Shown here: positions 26,200-34,969 of the stretch, piece by piece
Position numbering within the stretch: position 1 is the first letter of the stretch
Layout of the letters: each line of letters begins with the position of its first letter
Origin: an uncultured Rubrobacteraceae bacterium
GTDB lineage: Bacteria > Actinomycetota > Rubrobacteria > Rubrobacterales > Rubrobacteraceae
DNA length: 40,629 nucleotides
Reading direction: 5' to 3'
Assembly: GCA_902806075.1 (NCBI GenBank)
Contig: CADCVG010000035.1
Location: forward strand, 1-40,629
The notes under the pieces: generated by a model
The model's input: only the letters and a program-made list of their open reading frames with translations
Told to the model about the DNA's origin: nothing
Databases searched by the model: none
Program-made: the position numbers and the translations under genes

Positions 26200-26700
26200 C
26201 TACTCATCCGAATCCCTCCTGGAGCCTTCCAACCGGGCTCGCAGGCGTGAGCGGGTCTCCTGGATCCTACGCCGCATCTCCTCCGTGTTCTCCGCCGGCG
26301 AGGAGACCGGCTGCGTTGCGCCGTGCGAGACGTCGCGCAAGGGCGGCGGCTCCTCCGGCGCTCCAGCGAGCGGTGGCTCGACGAGCGCCGGGTCAACAAG
26401 CGGCTCGAATCCGGGCTCCGGCGCGGCCGGTCCAAGCTTCGGGAGGGAATCGACGGCCTCCTCCTTCCCGAGATCGGTCCCGGCGGGCCAGGGGGGCCGT
26501 TCGCGGGCCTCCGCGACGCGCTCCTGCATACGCTCCTGAGCATCCAAGTAAGTCTCGAGACCCCGCTCCCGGGCCTCGCCCGCCCGGGAACTGATGGACC
26601 CCCTGAGCTCTTTACCGGACTTGGGAGCGAACAAGATGCCCGCCAGGACACCAGTCAGTCCGCCTAGCACGAAAGTCCTGAGCTTCTGCTTATCCAGCAT
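26200..26700 (-). CDS. YtxH-domain protein, small membrane-anchored stress protein
   Basis: A 166-residue protein. The N-terminus has the YtxH pattern: one membrane helix followed by the Gly/Lys turn (FVLGGLTGVLAGILFAPKSG, then KELRGSISSRAGEARERG). The rest is charged, Pro/Glu-rich and ends in a coiled coil (about 135-165). ATG 26700 is preferred, with AGGTGG 8 nt upstream; a longer frame to 26871 overlaps the preceding kinase gene and is not family-like. YtxH proteins are common general-stress proteins of unknown activity. Confidence 0.75.
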   Translation of the reverse strand: MLDKQKLRTFVLGGLTGVLAGILFAPKSGKELRGSISSRAGEARERGLETYLDAQERMQERVAEARERPPWPAGTDLGKEEAVDSLPKLGPAAPEPGFEPLVDPALVEPPLAGAPEEPPPLRDVSHGATQPVSSPAENTEEMRRRIQETRSRLRARLEGSRRDSDE

Positions 26701-26782
26701 ACCGCGTACCACCTGCCTCCTGAGCCTGTCCACGTATTCTACCCGTTCCAGGCCGGGAGCACTGATTTCTGGCCCCGACGCC

Positions 26783-27730
26783 CTAGCCCCGGCTCGCGTC
26801 CAGGAGGAGCGAGGACGGGCGGCGTCCGGCCTTCTCGGCGATGCCATAGACCCGGTTAGCGACGAAAGCAACGGCGGCGTCGGAGGTTGACTCTATAGAG
26901 AGGTTCTCGATCGCATAGATACCAGAGCGCCTCGCGCTCTCGAGGATGTAGTCGTGGATCTGGCGTATCTTGCCGAAGTGGGCGATGTACTCTTCGGCCG
27001 GCCTTCGCATCGACGTGCCAAGGGCGCGTATGTGAAACCGAGAGCGATGTGTCTCCTCGTCGGAGAGGTGAACGATCAGGGAGCAGACGTTCGGATGGTC
27101 CTTATAGCGGTTCAGGATGATCTCCGGTGCCAGGTGAACTCCCTCCACAACCAGGTTCGTCCCCTCCTTTAGGCCCCGCTCGACGATCGCCTCGACCCCG
27201 ACGGAGACCTGCGCGGCCTGCGACCGGTAACCAAAAAGCACCGTCTCCTCGTCGTCCACCGGCATACGGATGTCCTCCGGCTCTATCTCGTAGGAGCTCT
27301 TGTGGAGCACGGGGAGGAGGTCCGGGCTTATGGCGCGCCGCAGAACCTCGCGTATGGAGTCCGTCCCGATCACGCTCTGTATATTCAACCGCCGGGCTAT
27401 GTCCGCGGCGAGCGTGCTCGTCCCTACCCCCGTCGCCCCCCCGACGAGGACCACTATAGGCTCTGTCGACTCGCGCAAGACACGCCACTTGTCGAGCCGC
27501 GAGACGTCTATGGCATTCGTGATCTGGAGCTTCGCCCTCGCGCGCGCGAGGACCTCTTCCTCCTCGACGACGAGACGCTGCTCGGCCAGAAGCTCGGCCC
27601 GGACCTCACTCGCTATGCGGTGGGCAAGCTCGATCTTGGCGCCCGCCTGGGCAAGCATCTGGGCCAGCACGCCACGAGAGAACGGGGTCTCCCTATTTCC
27701 TTTGACGATAAAGATTTCTCGCTCGTCCAT
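26783..27730 (-). CDS. 2-phosphoglycerate kinase-like P-loop kinase with ATP-cone-like N-terminus
   Basis: A 315-residue protein. Residues 1-90 resemble an ATP-cone (FIVKGNRETPFSRGVLAQML, ELAHRIASEVRAEL). The kinase domain has GGATGVGTSTLAADIARRL, a Walker A variant with Thr where Lys is usual, then VIGTDSIREVLRRAISPDLL, VVEGVHLAPEII and RRPAEEYIAHFGKIRQIHDY. This layout matches archaeal 2-phosphoglycerate kinases, which make 2,3-bisphosphoglycerate towards cyclic 2,3-diphosphoglycerate, a thermoprotective solute. The bacterial substrate is not proved. It lies 35 nt after the DUF4126 gene on the same strand. Confidence 0.75.
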   Translation of the reverse strand: MDEREIFIVKGNRETPFSRGVLAQMLAQAGAKIELAHRIASEVRAELLAEQRLVVEEEEVLARARAKLQITNAIDVSRLDKWRVLRESTEPIVVLVGGATGVGTSTLAADIARRLNIQSVIGTDSIREVLRRAISPDLLPVLHKSSYEIEPEDIRMPVDDEETVLFGYRSQAAQVSVGVEAIVERGLKEGTNLVVEGVHLAPEIILNRYKDHPNVCSLIVHLSDEETHRSRFHIRALGTSMRRPAEEYIAHFGKIRQIHDYILESARRSGIYAIENLSIESTSDAAVAFVANRVYGIAEKAGRRPSSLLLDASRG

Positions 27731-27765
27731 AGCACCCTCCCCACGGAGCGCATTCGAGACGCTTG

Positions 27766-28356
27766 CTAGTCGCCGAGGATGCGGAGGCCCCCGAACTTTC
27801 TCCCCCGCCGCTTCCTTACCCTATAGAAGAAGAATAGCAGAAATACTACAAAAAGCAGCGGCACGAGCGGCACGAGCACCGCCAGCACCCCGCCCACGAC
27901 CGCCACCACGTCCTCGAAGGTGCTCAAAAACGACGCCGAAACACCGGCCGAGGTCGCATTCGCCGACGGCCTCAAGATGACCTTCAGCACGGCCACCACC
28001 GCCGCGATGGCCCCACCCACGACCGCCTCTGGAACGAGCTCCGCGAAGCCGTCGGGAGGTATCCCCGCCTGAACGACCGCCGCGAAGAGCACGGCGCCCG
28101 CGACGATGCGTAGGGGCGTCTGCACGACGTCCAAAGCCGTATCGAGGGCCGGCACCTTGTCGAGGACCATCTCGACGAGCGCGAGCACGAGGAGCGCCCC
28201 GATCACGAACCAGCCGCTCAACAGGTCGAAGGGCGCGGGCAAGTCAAAGAGACCAAACCTGGCGAAGAGCCCGACCAGAGCGAGCGGCAGGTATGCCCTC
28301 ACCCCCGCAACGGAGGAGAGCCCTACACCAACTCCGGCAGCGAGTAGAGTTTCCAT
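27766..28356 (-). CDS. DUF4126 family membrane protein
   Basis: A 196-residue protein with about five hydrophobic helices. Family features are the start LAAGVGVGLSSVAGVRAYLP, the LVEMVLDKVPALDTALDVVQ segment after the second helix, and a C-terminal helix ending in a basic tail (RVRKRRGRKFGG). The function of DUF4126 is unknown. It heads a leftward run with the 2-phosphoglycerate kinase-like gene. Confidence 0.82.
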   Translation of the reverse strand: METLLAAGVGVGLSSVAGVRAYLPLALVGLFARFGLFDLPAPFDLLSGWFVIGALLVLALVEMVLDKVPALDTALDVVQTPLRIVAGAVLFAAVVQAGIPPDGFAELVPEAVVGGAIAAVVAVLKVILRPSANATSAGVSASFLSTFEDVVAVVGGVLAVLVPLVPLLFVVFLLFFFYRVRKRRGRKFGGLRILGD

Positions 28357-28416
28357 GCGCGAGATTATAACCTACGGGTCCCGGCCTTTAGCCGTGGGCC
28401 ACGCCCCCTGATCCCC

Positions 28417-28617
28417 TTATTTCGCCCCGGGCTCCCAGTCTTCGAGTGCCTTACCGGCCTTTACGTGGTGCGAGCCGGGGGTCTCCCGGATCAGGACGTA
28501 GATGTACTCGACGGGGGCCCCGATGGTCTCGTGTACGACGCGCGTTATCTCTTGCGCGAGCGCCTGCTTCTGCTCCTCCGTACGGCCTTCCCGGATGTCG
28601 CATTGGATGACGGGCAC
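28417..28617 (-). CDS. 4-oxalocrotonate tautomerase family protein
   Basis: A 66-residue protein with the typical length and start of the family, PVIQCDIREGRTEEQKQALA, which places Pro2 as the catalytic base after removal of the initiator Met; ETPGSHHVKAGKALEDW forms the C-terminal half. The start is GTG 28617 with GAGAGGAG 7 nt upstream; longer frames add a region without family similarity. The natural substrate is unknown. It is divergent from glyS. Confidence 0.88.
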   Translation of the reverse strand: MPVIQCDIREGRTEEQKQALAQEITRVVHETIGAPVEYIYVLIRETPGSHHVKAGKALEDWEPGAK

Positions 28618-28647
28618 GGCAATTCTCCTCTCCCTGATCAGCCTTTG

Positions 28648-28668
28648 TTCGGTGGACCGAAGTTTATA
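28648..28668 (-). promoter_or_regulatory. Candidate operator and -10 for the tautomerase gene
   Basis: A perfect inverted repeat TTCGGT-GG-ACCGAA (28648-28661) lies directly downstream, on the minus strand, of a TATAAA hexamer (28668-28663). The palindrome would overlap the transcription start of the tautomerase gene, the usual place for a repressor site. No convincing -35 was seen. Confidence 0.4.
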
Positions 28669-28756
28669 CGAGCACGGCGATCGGGACGGCGCGCTACTCC
28701 GAGACAACTTTGTTAGTATTTTGCGGTTAGGAGCGTTCGAGTAGTTCGGAGGATTC

Positions 28757-30139
28757 GTGTCGCAGACCGTTACGATGGACAAGATAGTGGCCTTCTGCAA
28801 GCGTCGGGGGTTCGTGTATCAAAGTTCGGAGATTTACGGCGGCATCCGCTCCTCCTACGACTATGGACCTCTGGGCGTCGAGATGAAGAGGAATATCAAA
28901 GAGGAATGGTGGCGCCGCACCGTACACATGCGCGATGACGTCGTGGGGCTGGATGCGGCGATCATCATGCATCCCAAAGTCTGGGAGGCCTCCGGGCACG
29001 TTGGGGGCTTTAACGACATGCTCGTCGAGAGCCGAACCAGCGGGCGCCGCTACCGGGCGGACCACCTGATAGAGGACGCTACGGAGCTCGACGCCGAGGG
29101 GATGAGCGCCGAGGAGATGACCCGGATCATCCAGGAGGACGAGCGCATCAAGGACCCGGCGGACGGCGGGCGGAGCTTCGCCCCGGTCCGGCCCTTCAAC
29201 CTGATGTTCGAGACGTACACCGGGCCGGTGAAGGCGCCGGAGAACGTCGTCTACTTGAGGCCCGAGACGGCGCAGGGCATCTTCGTGAACTTCAAAAACG
29301 TCATGCAGACGAGCCGGGTGAAGGTGCCATTCGGGATCGCCCAACAGGGGAAAAGTTTCCGAAATGAGATCACACCAGGCAACTTCATCTTCCGCACCCG
29401 CGAGTTCGAGCAGATGGAGATGGAGTTCTTTGTAGAGCCGGGCACGGACGAGGAGTGGCACGAGTACTGGCTGAAGGAACGCTGGAACTGGTATATGGAC
29501 CTCGGCCTGAAAGGGGAGAACCTCCGCTACTACGAGCACCCAAAGGAGAAGCTCTCCCACTACTCCAAGCGCACCGTGGACCTCGAGTACAACTTCCCGT
29601 TCCGCGGCTGGTCGGAGCTGGAAGGCATCGCCAACCGCACGGACTACGACCTCAAGCAGCATGCGGCTCATTCGGGCGAGAACCTGGAGTACTTCGATCA
29701 GGCAACCAACAGCCGTTACGTTCCCTACGTTATCGAACCGGCGGCCGGTCCCGACCGGATCATGCTCGCCTTCCTCGTCGATGCATATACGGAGGAGGTG
29801 GTGAACGGCGAGGAGCGCACCGTCCTCAAGCTCCACCCCCGCCTCGCCCCCACGAAGGCCGCCGTCTTCCCGCTCTCCAAGAAAGAGCCCGTCTCCACGG
29901 TCGCCAGGCAACTCTACGATGACCTCAAGGGCGACTACCGGGTCTTCTACGACGACTCGGGCTCAATCGGCCGCCGTTACCGCCGCCAGGACGAGGCCGG
30001 CACGCCGTTCTGCGTCACGATAGACTTCGACACCCTGGAGGACAAGCAGGTCACGATCCGCGACCGGGACACGATGGAGCAGGAACGCATCCCGATACAG
30101 GCCGTCCGGGAGCGGCTGCAGGATCTCATCTCCGGTTGA
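28757..30139 (+). CDS. glyS: Glycine--tRNA ligase (homodimeric type)
   Basis: A 460-residue class II aminoacyl-tRNA synthetase charging tRNA-Gly. The N-terminus [20 protein letters not shown] and [18 protein letters not shown] are typical of the alpha2 enzyme. Motif 2 is seen around [20 protein letters not shown], preceded by [11 protein letters not shown]; motif 3 lies near [18 protein letters not shown]. The C-terminal anticodon-binding domain ends with the [14 protein letters not shown] segment. The start is GTG 28757 with GGAGG 4 nt upstream. It is followed 16 nt later by the first sulfotransferase-like gene. Confidence 0.97.
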   Translation: MSQTVTMDKIVAFCKRRGFVYQSSEIYGGIRSSYDYGPLGVEMKRNIKEEWWRRTVHMRDDVVGLDAAIIMHPKVWEASGHVGGFNDMLVESRTSGRRYRADHLIEDATELDAEGMSAEEMTRIIQEDERIKDPADGGRSFAPVRPFNLMFETYTGPVKAPENVVYLRPETAQGIFVNFKNVMQTSRVKVPFGIAQQGKSFRNEITPGNFIFRTREFEQMEMEFFVEPGTDEEWHEYWLKERWNWYMDLGLKGENLRYYEHPKEKLSHYSKRTVDLEYNFPFRGWSELEGIANRTDYDLKQHAAHSGENLEYFDQATNSRYVPYVIEPAAGPDRIMLAFLVDAYTEEVVNGEERTVLKLHPRLAPTKAAVFPLSKKEPVSTVARQLYDDLKGDYRVFYDDSGSIGRRYRRQDEAGTPFCVTIDFDTLEDKQVTIRDRDTMEQERIPIQAVRERLQDLISG

Positions 30140-30155
30140 AGAGAAGGAGTTTCTT

Positions 30156-30890
30156 ATGACTAACGGTAAACCTATCGCCCTGTGGGCGGTGCCACGCTCG
30201 ATCTCGACCGCCTTCGAGCGAGTCTTCGTCGAGCGGGGGGACTTCAAGGTCTTCCATGAGCCCTTCTCCGCCTCCTACTACTACAGCGAGAAGCGCCAGA
30301 GCGACCGCTACGCGGACCAGGAGCCGAAGGCCGAGTACAACCCCGAGAACGTGCTCGCGACGATGCTCGATCCCTCGTGGGAGAGGCGCGTGTACTTCAA
30401 GGACATGGCGCTGCACACGAAGGGCATGATGACGCCGGAGTTCGTCTCGACGTTCACGAACACGTTCATCATCCGCGACCCCATCCCGGTCATCGCCTCG
30501 ATGAACAGGTTCTGGCCGGACTTCACGCTTGAGGAGATCGGCTACGGGATGCAGCACAGGCTGTTTGAGATGGCCGTTGAGAACGGTGAGGAGCCGGCTA
30601 TCGTGGACGCGGCCGACCTTACGGCGAACCCGGAGGGGATAGTGGCCGCCTACTGCGAGCGGATAGGCGTACCCTTCATCCCCGAGGCTCTTACCTGGGA
30701 GGCACGCAGGATCCCGGACTGGGAGATGTGGGCCGAGTGGCACACCGAGGCTGAGGACAGCACCGGCATCAAGAGGGAGCCGCTCGAGGACGATAAGCAG
30801 CTTCCCGAGGGCCAGGAAGACGTCTACGAGCACTGCCTGCCCTTCTACCAGGAGCTCTATGAGAACAGGCTAAGGCCCGCGACGGTCTAA
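30156..30890 (+). CDS. Sulfotransferase-like P-loop protein, copy 1
   Basis: A 244-residue protein of the PAPS-dependent sulfotransferase superfamily. The 5'-phosphosulfate-binding loop is WAVPRSISTAFERVF near the N-terminus, and the 3'-phosphate-binding segment is FIIRDPIPVIASMNRFWPDF (about residues 107-126). The rest is helical and Trp/Glu-rich. The acceptor is not known; a small alcohol or solute is possible. AAGGAG lies about 7 nt before ATG. It is paired with a close paralogue downstream and lies next to a betaine uptake locus, which hints at a solute role without proving it. Confidence 0.78.
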   Translation: MTNGKPIALWAVPRSISTAFERVFVERGDFKVFHEPFSASYYYSEKRQSDRYADQEPKAEYNPENVLATMLDPSWERRVYFKDMALHTKGMMTPEFVSTFTNTFIIRDPIPVIASMNRFWPDFTLEEIGYGMQHRLFEMAVENGEEPAIVDAADLTANPEGIVAAYCERIGVPFIPEALTWEARRIPDWEMWAEWHTEAEDSTGIKREPLEDDKQLPEGQEDVYEHCLPFYQELYENRLRPATV

Positions 30891-30969
30891 CCTGGAGAGC
30901 CGGGTGAGGCTAGACCGGTGCCGGAACTCGGTGAAGCACCCTATCCGTAACCAGAAGACGCGAGGAGAA

Positions 30970-31689
30970 ATGGTGAGTCAAAAACCCGTCGCCCTGTGGG
31001 CGGTGCCACGCTCGATCTCTACGGCCTTCGAGAGGGTCTTCGTCGAGCGGGGGGACTTCAAGGTCTTCCACGAGCCCTTCTCCGCCTCCTATTACTACTC
31101 GACCGAGCGCCGCAGCGACCGCTTCGCCGAGGTGACGCCGAAGGAGGAGTATCGCTTCGCGGAGGTCCAGGAACGTCTCCTCGCACCCGCCGCAGAGCCG
31201 GTCTTCTTCAAGGACATGGCCTACCACGTCTCGGGCTTCATGACGCCGGAGTTCGTGGACAGATTCCGCAACACGTTCATTATCCGCGAGCCGCGGGCCG
31301 TCCTCGCCTCGTTCAGCAAGTTCTGGCCGGACTTCACCTTCGAGGAGGCCGGCTACGAGGAGTTGCATCGCCTCTTCGGCTACGCGGTAGAGCTCGGCCA
31401 GGAGCCCGTCGTGGTCGACGCCGCCGACCTCTCAGAGGACCCAGAGAGGATAGTAGCCGCCTACTGCGAGAAGATAGGCGTGCCCTTTATCCCCGAAGCC
31501 CTCACCTGGGAGCCGCGCGAGGTGCCGGAGTGGGAGATGTGGGACGAGTGGCACGAGGATGCCCAGAAGAGCACTGGCATCGGCAAGGTCAGCCGCGAAG
31601 AGGTAGAGCTCTCCGACGAGCTAGAGGAGGTCTCCCGCCGCTGCCTGCCCTACTATGAAGCGCTCAGTGTCGAGCGCCTCCGCGTTTAG
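30970..31689 (+). CDS. Sulfotransferase-like P-loop protein, copy 2
   Basis: A 239-residue paralogue of the preceding gene with the same loop WAVPRSISTAFERVF and 3'-phosphate segment FIIREPRAVLASFSKFWPDF, where the Asp of copy 1 (RDP) is Glu (REP). The first part of the two genes is almost identical at the DNA level, so the duplication is recent or the 5' ends are under gene conversion. The start is ATG 30970 behind GAGGAG (GTG at 30973 is equally possible); the longer frame to 30904 is not family-like. It ends convergent with the betaine-binding array. Confidence 0.76.
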   Translation: MVSQKPVALWAVPRSISTAFERVFVERGDFKVFHEPFSASYYYSTERRSDRFAEVTPKEEYRFAEVQERLLAPAAEPVFFKDMAYHVSGFMTPEFVDRFRNTFIIREPRAVLASFSKFWPDFTFEEAGYEELHRLFGYAVELGQEPVVVDAADLSEDPERIVAAYCEKIGVPFIPEALTWEPREVPEWEMWDEWHEDAQKSTGIGKVSREEVELSDELEEVSRRCLPYYEALSVERLRV

Positions 31690-31715
31690 CACCGTAACGA
31701 TCTCACACCAGGTTC

Positions 31716-31732
31716 GTCCGTCTTCTCCGGAC
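31716..31732. terminator. Possible weak bidirectional hairpin terminator
   Basis: A short inverted repeat GTCCG-tcttctc-CGGAC lies in the 51-bp gap between the convergent sulfotransferase copy 2 and the last binding-protein gene. There is no T-tract, so termination here is uncertain. Confidence 0.3.
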
Positions 31733-31740
31733 CTTCCGCC

Positions 31741-32640
31741 CTAAGATTCTCGCGCGGCGTCCGCGGCCTCGACCCAGGGCTGCGCCACGTCGCGGTTGTC
31801 CTCCAGCCAGTCTCTGACGCCCGCCTCCGCGTCGTCATCGGCCTCCCTGATCAGGACCTCTATCTCGTTGACCTGCTCCTCGGTGAGCTCTAAAGCGTCC
31901 ATGAACGCGTAGGCTACGGGGTGCTCGTCCGGCACGTCCTCGTTCACGATAGACGAGATCTCCGACGAGTCGTTCAGCCTGCCCAAAGTATCCTCCGGAT
32001 CATCGAGGTACTTGAACTCGTACACCAGGTTCATCCAGTGCGGCCGCCAGGCAACAAAGGCGAACGGCTCCTGGTTACTGTAACGGCTCTCTACCTCGGA
32101 GAGCATGGCCTGCGTGCTCGACTCCACGAGGCTCTGGTTGAGGTCGTAGGTCGGTATAGTCTCTTCGGGGATCCTCTCCATAATCACCGCGCCGGGCTCT
32201 ATGCCGAGGATCTGGTCGATGTTGGTCTGGTTGAGCTCGGGGATGGACGCGATATCTGCTACGTAGGTCGGGACCGCTATGCCGAACTCGGTCTGGCCCA
32301 GGTACCAGTTATCTAGCTTGACGACGTCGTCCTCGACCTCGCTAAGGTTCTCTTCGTGGTTCGGCAGCCACACGTCCTGGAACGCGTCCAACTCGCCGTT
32401 ACCCACACCCTCGAACACGAGGTTTAGGTCGAGGGTCTGGATCTCGACGCTATCGTACCCGAGCTCGTCCTCGAGAAGGACCTTTGTCAGGTTCGCGATC
32501 ACTATGTTCTCATCCCAGCCGCCCGCGACGCCGAGCTTGAGGCTTTTGCTCCCCACGTCGCCGCCACCACCGCAGCCAACCGCCAGGACGCCCACCATGA
32601 GCGCCAGGATCAACGCCGAGAGTTTCCCACTAACCTTCAT
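31741..32640 (-). CDS. proX: Glycine betaine/choline-type ABC substrate-binding lipoprotein 1
   Basis: A 299-residue OpuAC/ProX-family receptor. The signal peptide ends in a lipobox (VGVLAVGC), then GGGG. The binding fold has LKLGVAGGWDENIVIANLTK, GELDAFQDVWLPNH, WYLGQTEFGIAVPTYV and VAWRPHWMN; the Trp and Tyr residues are candidates for the aromatic cage around the quaternary ammonium. It captures betaine-like solutes outside the membrane and delivers them to ProW. ATG 32640 has AGGAAGG upstream. It is the last of four receptors in the proVW array and is very similar to receptor 4. Confidence 0.93.
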   Translation of the reverse strand: MKVSGKLSALILALMVGVLAVGCGGGGDVGSKSLKLGVAGGWDENIVIANLTKVLLEDELGYDSVEIQTLDLNLVFEGVGNGELDAFQDVWLPNHEENLSEVEDDVVKLDNWYLGQTEFGIAVPTYVADIASIPELNQTNIDQILGIEPGAVIMERIPEETIPTYDLNQSLVESSTQAMLSEVESRYSNQEPFAFVAWRPHWMNLVYEFKYLDDPEDTLGRLNDSSEISSIVNEDVPDEHPVAYAFMDALELTEEQVNEIEVLIREADDDAEAGVRDWLEDNRDVAQPWVEAADAARES

Positions 32641-32811
32641 CAACCTTCCTCGCTTTGACCAACAGGTCCCGCGGTACGTCCGGGACCGGATCTACCCTGC
32701 ACTCCAACCGGGCATTTAGCGACGGAGAGCGGAAGCAGCCCCACTGCCATACAGGATCGCCTCCGTTCCGCCTGGCTTTCGGCTCTCCTTTTTCTATCAG
32801 ACCGGCTCTCT

Positions 32812-33789
32812 CTAGGCGCTCTTCTCTTCAAGGTAGCTCTTGAGGGCTTCGGGGCCGTCGGTACCGTCGGCGGCCTGAACGCCTTCGAGCCACTGTTCCG
32901 TCATCTCGGTGTTCTCGTTGAGCCACTCGAGGGCGATCTCTTCGGGCTCCTTACCGGAGTTGTCGATCCGGTCTATGAGGTCCGCCTGGATGTCCTTATT
33001 GACGATCATCTGACTGAAGAACTGGTTCAACTCCGGGTTGTCCTGGACGAAGTTGGCGTTGAGGAGCGTCTCGACGTGCGACTTGCCGCCCCAGGCCTCC
33101 TCCGGGTCGTCGAGGAGACACATGTCGTACTTGTTGTTCATCCAGTGCGGCTCCCAACCTGTCCAGGCGACCCACTCACCCTCATCTACGCGACTCTCCA
33201 CCTCGGAGAGCATACCGTTGGTGCTCGACTCCAGTATCTCCCAGTCCCCGAGACCGTAGGTGTCGTTCGCGATCATGTCTATGACCACCTGGTTACCGTC
33301 GTTGCCGGGCTCTATACCGTAGATGGTCGAGTCGAACCTGTCCTTGTACTGATCCAGGTCTTCGTGGGAGGTGACGCCCGCGTCGCAGGCCTCCCTGTTG
33401 ACCGCCACGCTGAAGGTCGCCTCGGGGAGGTTCGTCGCCGCCGAGGTAACGCTCTCCTGGTCGATCTCGTCCATATTGGTCTGCATGGTCGGGAACCAGG
33501 CCTCCACGAACACGTCGAGGTCGCCCGTCTCCAGCCCCTGGAAGACGAGCGGCACGCTCACCTGACTGATGTCGGTCTCGTGCCCTAGAGCCTCCACTAC
33601 CGTCGAGGCGACGTTGGTCTTGGCTATCGCCTCTGGCCAATCGACCGTGCCGAAGTTGACGGTCTCGCCGGCGCTCGTCGCCGAGCCGGAACCCTCGCTG
33701 CCACCCCCGCATGCGCCCAGAGCGAACGCTCCTATCACGAGCGAGATCCCTAAGAGTGCCGTCTTCACAAACTTACCGGTCCTCTTCAC
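32812..33789 (-). CDS. proX: Glycine betaine/choline-type ABC substrate-binding lipoprotein 2 (divergent)
   Basis: A 325-residue receptor with lipobox FALGAC. Domain features are FGTVDWPEAIAKTNVASTVV, GLETGDLDVFVEAWFPTMQT, STIYGIEPGNDGNQVVIDMI and AWTGWEPHWMNNKYDM. It is the most divergent of the four, with EAWFPTM where the others have D[VI]WLPNH, and it is nearer to classical ProX/choline receptors. Two Cys (in NREACDAG and DMCLLDD) may form a disulfide. The start is GTG 33789. The 89-bp gap before it and the 171-bp gap after it are larger than operon spacing usually is. Confidence 0.92.
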   Translation of the reverse strand: MKRTGKFVKTALLGISLVIGAFALGACGGGSEGSGSATSAGETVNFGTVDWPEAIAKTNVASTVVEALGHETDISQVSVPLVFQGLETGDLDVFVEAWFPTMQTNMDEIDQESVTSAATNLPEATFSVAVNREACDAGVTSHEDLDQYKDRFDSTIYGIEPGNDGNQVVIDMIANDTYGLGDWEILESSTNGMLSEVESRVDEGEWVAWTGWEPHWMNNKYDMCLLDDPEEAWGGKSHVETLLNANFVQDNPELNQFFSQMIVNKDIQADLIDRIDNSGKEPEEIALEWLNENTEMTEQWLEGVQAADGTDGPEALKSYLEEKSA

Positions 33790-33878
33790 CTATCCAGTCC
33801 TTTCATTAACTTCTATCGCCGATACGGGAGAGGGCCGCCGCCCCTCGGAGGACACGCCGTAGCGAGGTATCCGTGGTG

Positions 33879-34811
33879 TCAGGTCTCGTTCTCCGTGGTC
33901 TCTTCCAGAGCTTCGGCATCCCGCGCAGCCTCGAGCCAGGGCTCCACGGCTTCACGGTTGTCCTCCAGCCAGCTCTTCACGCCCGTCTCAGGGTCTCCCG
34001 CCTGCTCGATCTCGTCCTCCAACTCGTTGAGCTGTGTCTCGTTGAGCCTCATCGCATCCAGGAAAGCGTAGGCGACGGGATCGTCCTCCTGAAGGTCTTC
34101 GTTGACGGCCGTGGAGAGCCGCGCCGGATCGTTCAACTCGCCCTGGGCGTCCAGTGGGTCGGCGAGGTACCTGAAGTCGTACCTGTGGTTCATCCAATGA
34201 GGCGACCACGCGATAAAGGCGAACTCCTCCCCGTCTTCGTACCGGCTCTCGACCTCGGCGAGCATCTCGTCCGTGCTCAACTCCACGAGCTCCTGGTCTA
34301 AGCTATAGGCTGGCATTACTTCGTCCCGGAGCTTCGGCATGATCTCCGCGCCCGGCGCAACGCCGAGGATCTCCTTCACGCCGCTCTCGTTCAGGTCCTC
34401 GAAGCTCGTCGCCTCCACGTAGTCCGGGACCGCGACACCGAAGCTGGTCTCGTCCTCGTACCAGTCGTCCAGTAGCTCCATTCCATCCTCGTTCTCGTCC
34501 AGGTACCGCTGGTGGTTCGGCAGCCACACGTCCTGGAACGCGTCCAACTCGCCGCTCGCCACCCCCTCGAACAGGAGGCGGACATCCATCGGTTGCAGGC
34601 TGACGCCATCGTACTCTAGTTCCTCTTCGAGGAGGAGCTTCGTGAGGGTCGAGACAGCTGCTCCCTCTTCCCACCCTATATCGCCAAGGGCGAGGTACTT
34701 GCCCTCCTCCGCCGAAGCATCTTCACCGCCGCAGCCCGTCAGGAGGGTCCCCGCCGCGAGCAAGAGACCCAAGAGCATTACGACGCCCCTAAACCCGCTG
34801 CTTCCACCCAT
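33879..34811 (-). CDS. proX: Glycine betaine/choline-type ABC substrate-binding lipoprotein 3
   Basis: A 310-residue receptor with lipobox LLTGC. The binding fold shows LALGDIGWEEGAAVSTLTKL, ASGELDAFQDVWLPNH, WYEDETSFGVAVPDYVEA and AWSPHWMNHRYDF. It groups with receptors 1 and 4 but is more acidic and more diverged, with an Ala/Glu-rich C-terminal tail. The ATG at 34811 is used. An 8-bp GC-rich hairpin lies 58-79 bp upstream of its start, between it and receptor 4. Confidence 0.92.
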   Translation of the reverse strand: MGGSSGFRGVVMLLGLLLAAGTLLTGCGGEDASAEEGKYLALGDIGWEEGAAVSTLTKLLLEEELEYDGVSLQPMDVRLLFEGVASGELDAFQDVWLPNHQRYLDENEDGMELLDDWYEDETSFGVAVPDYVEATSFEDLNESGVKEILGVAPGAEIMPKLRDEVMPAYSLDQELVELSTDEMLAEVESRYEDGEEFAFIAWSPHWMNHRYDFRYLADPLDAQGELNDPARLSTAVNEDLQEDDPVAYAFLDAMRLNETQLNELEDEIEQAGDPETGVKSWLEDNREAVEPWLEAARDAEALEETTENET

Positions 34812-34868
34812 TCACCGGAACCCTCCCGCCAACCAACACTACAAATCGAGGAACCTGACCTAGCGAGA

Positions 34869-34890
34869 GGCGCCCTCCTGGAAGGGCGCC
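34869..34890. terminator. Intercistronic hairpin between binding proteins 4 and 3
   Basis: A perfect 8-bp stem GGCGCCCT/AGGGCGCC with a 6-nt loop, about 80 nt after the stop of receptor 4 and 58 nt before the next start. It has no T-run on the minus strand, so it more likely acts as a partial terminator, RNA-processing or 3'-end stabilising element that would set unequal levels of the transporter parts. Confidence 0.45.
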
Positions 34891-34969
34891 ACCCAAGCAC
34901 TTCACACTGCGGAGTTCCAACCTCGTTCTTCGGTCTCCGCCCGGTGGTTCTCGATCGACCGCTCTCAGC

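Noticed and set aside
28618-28756. T-box riboswitch upstream of glyS
   Set aside because: The leader is short and lacks the T-box sequence and a terminator/antiterminator pair.
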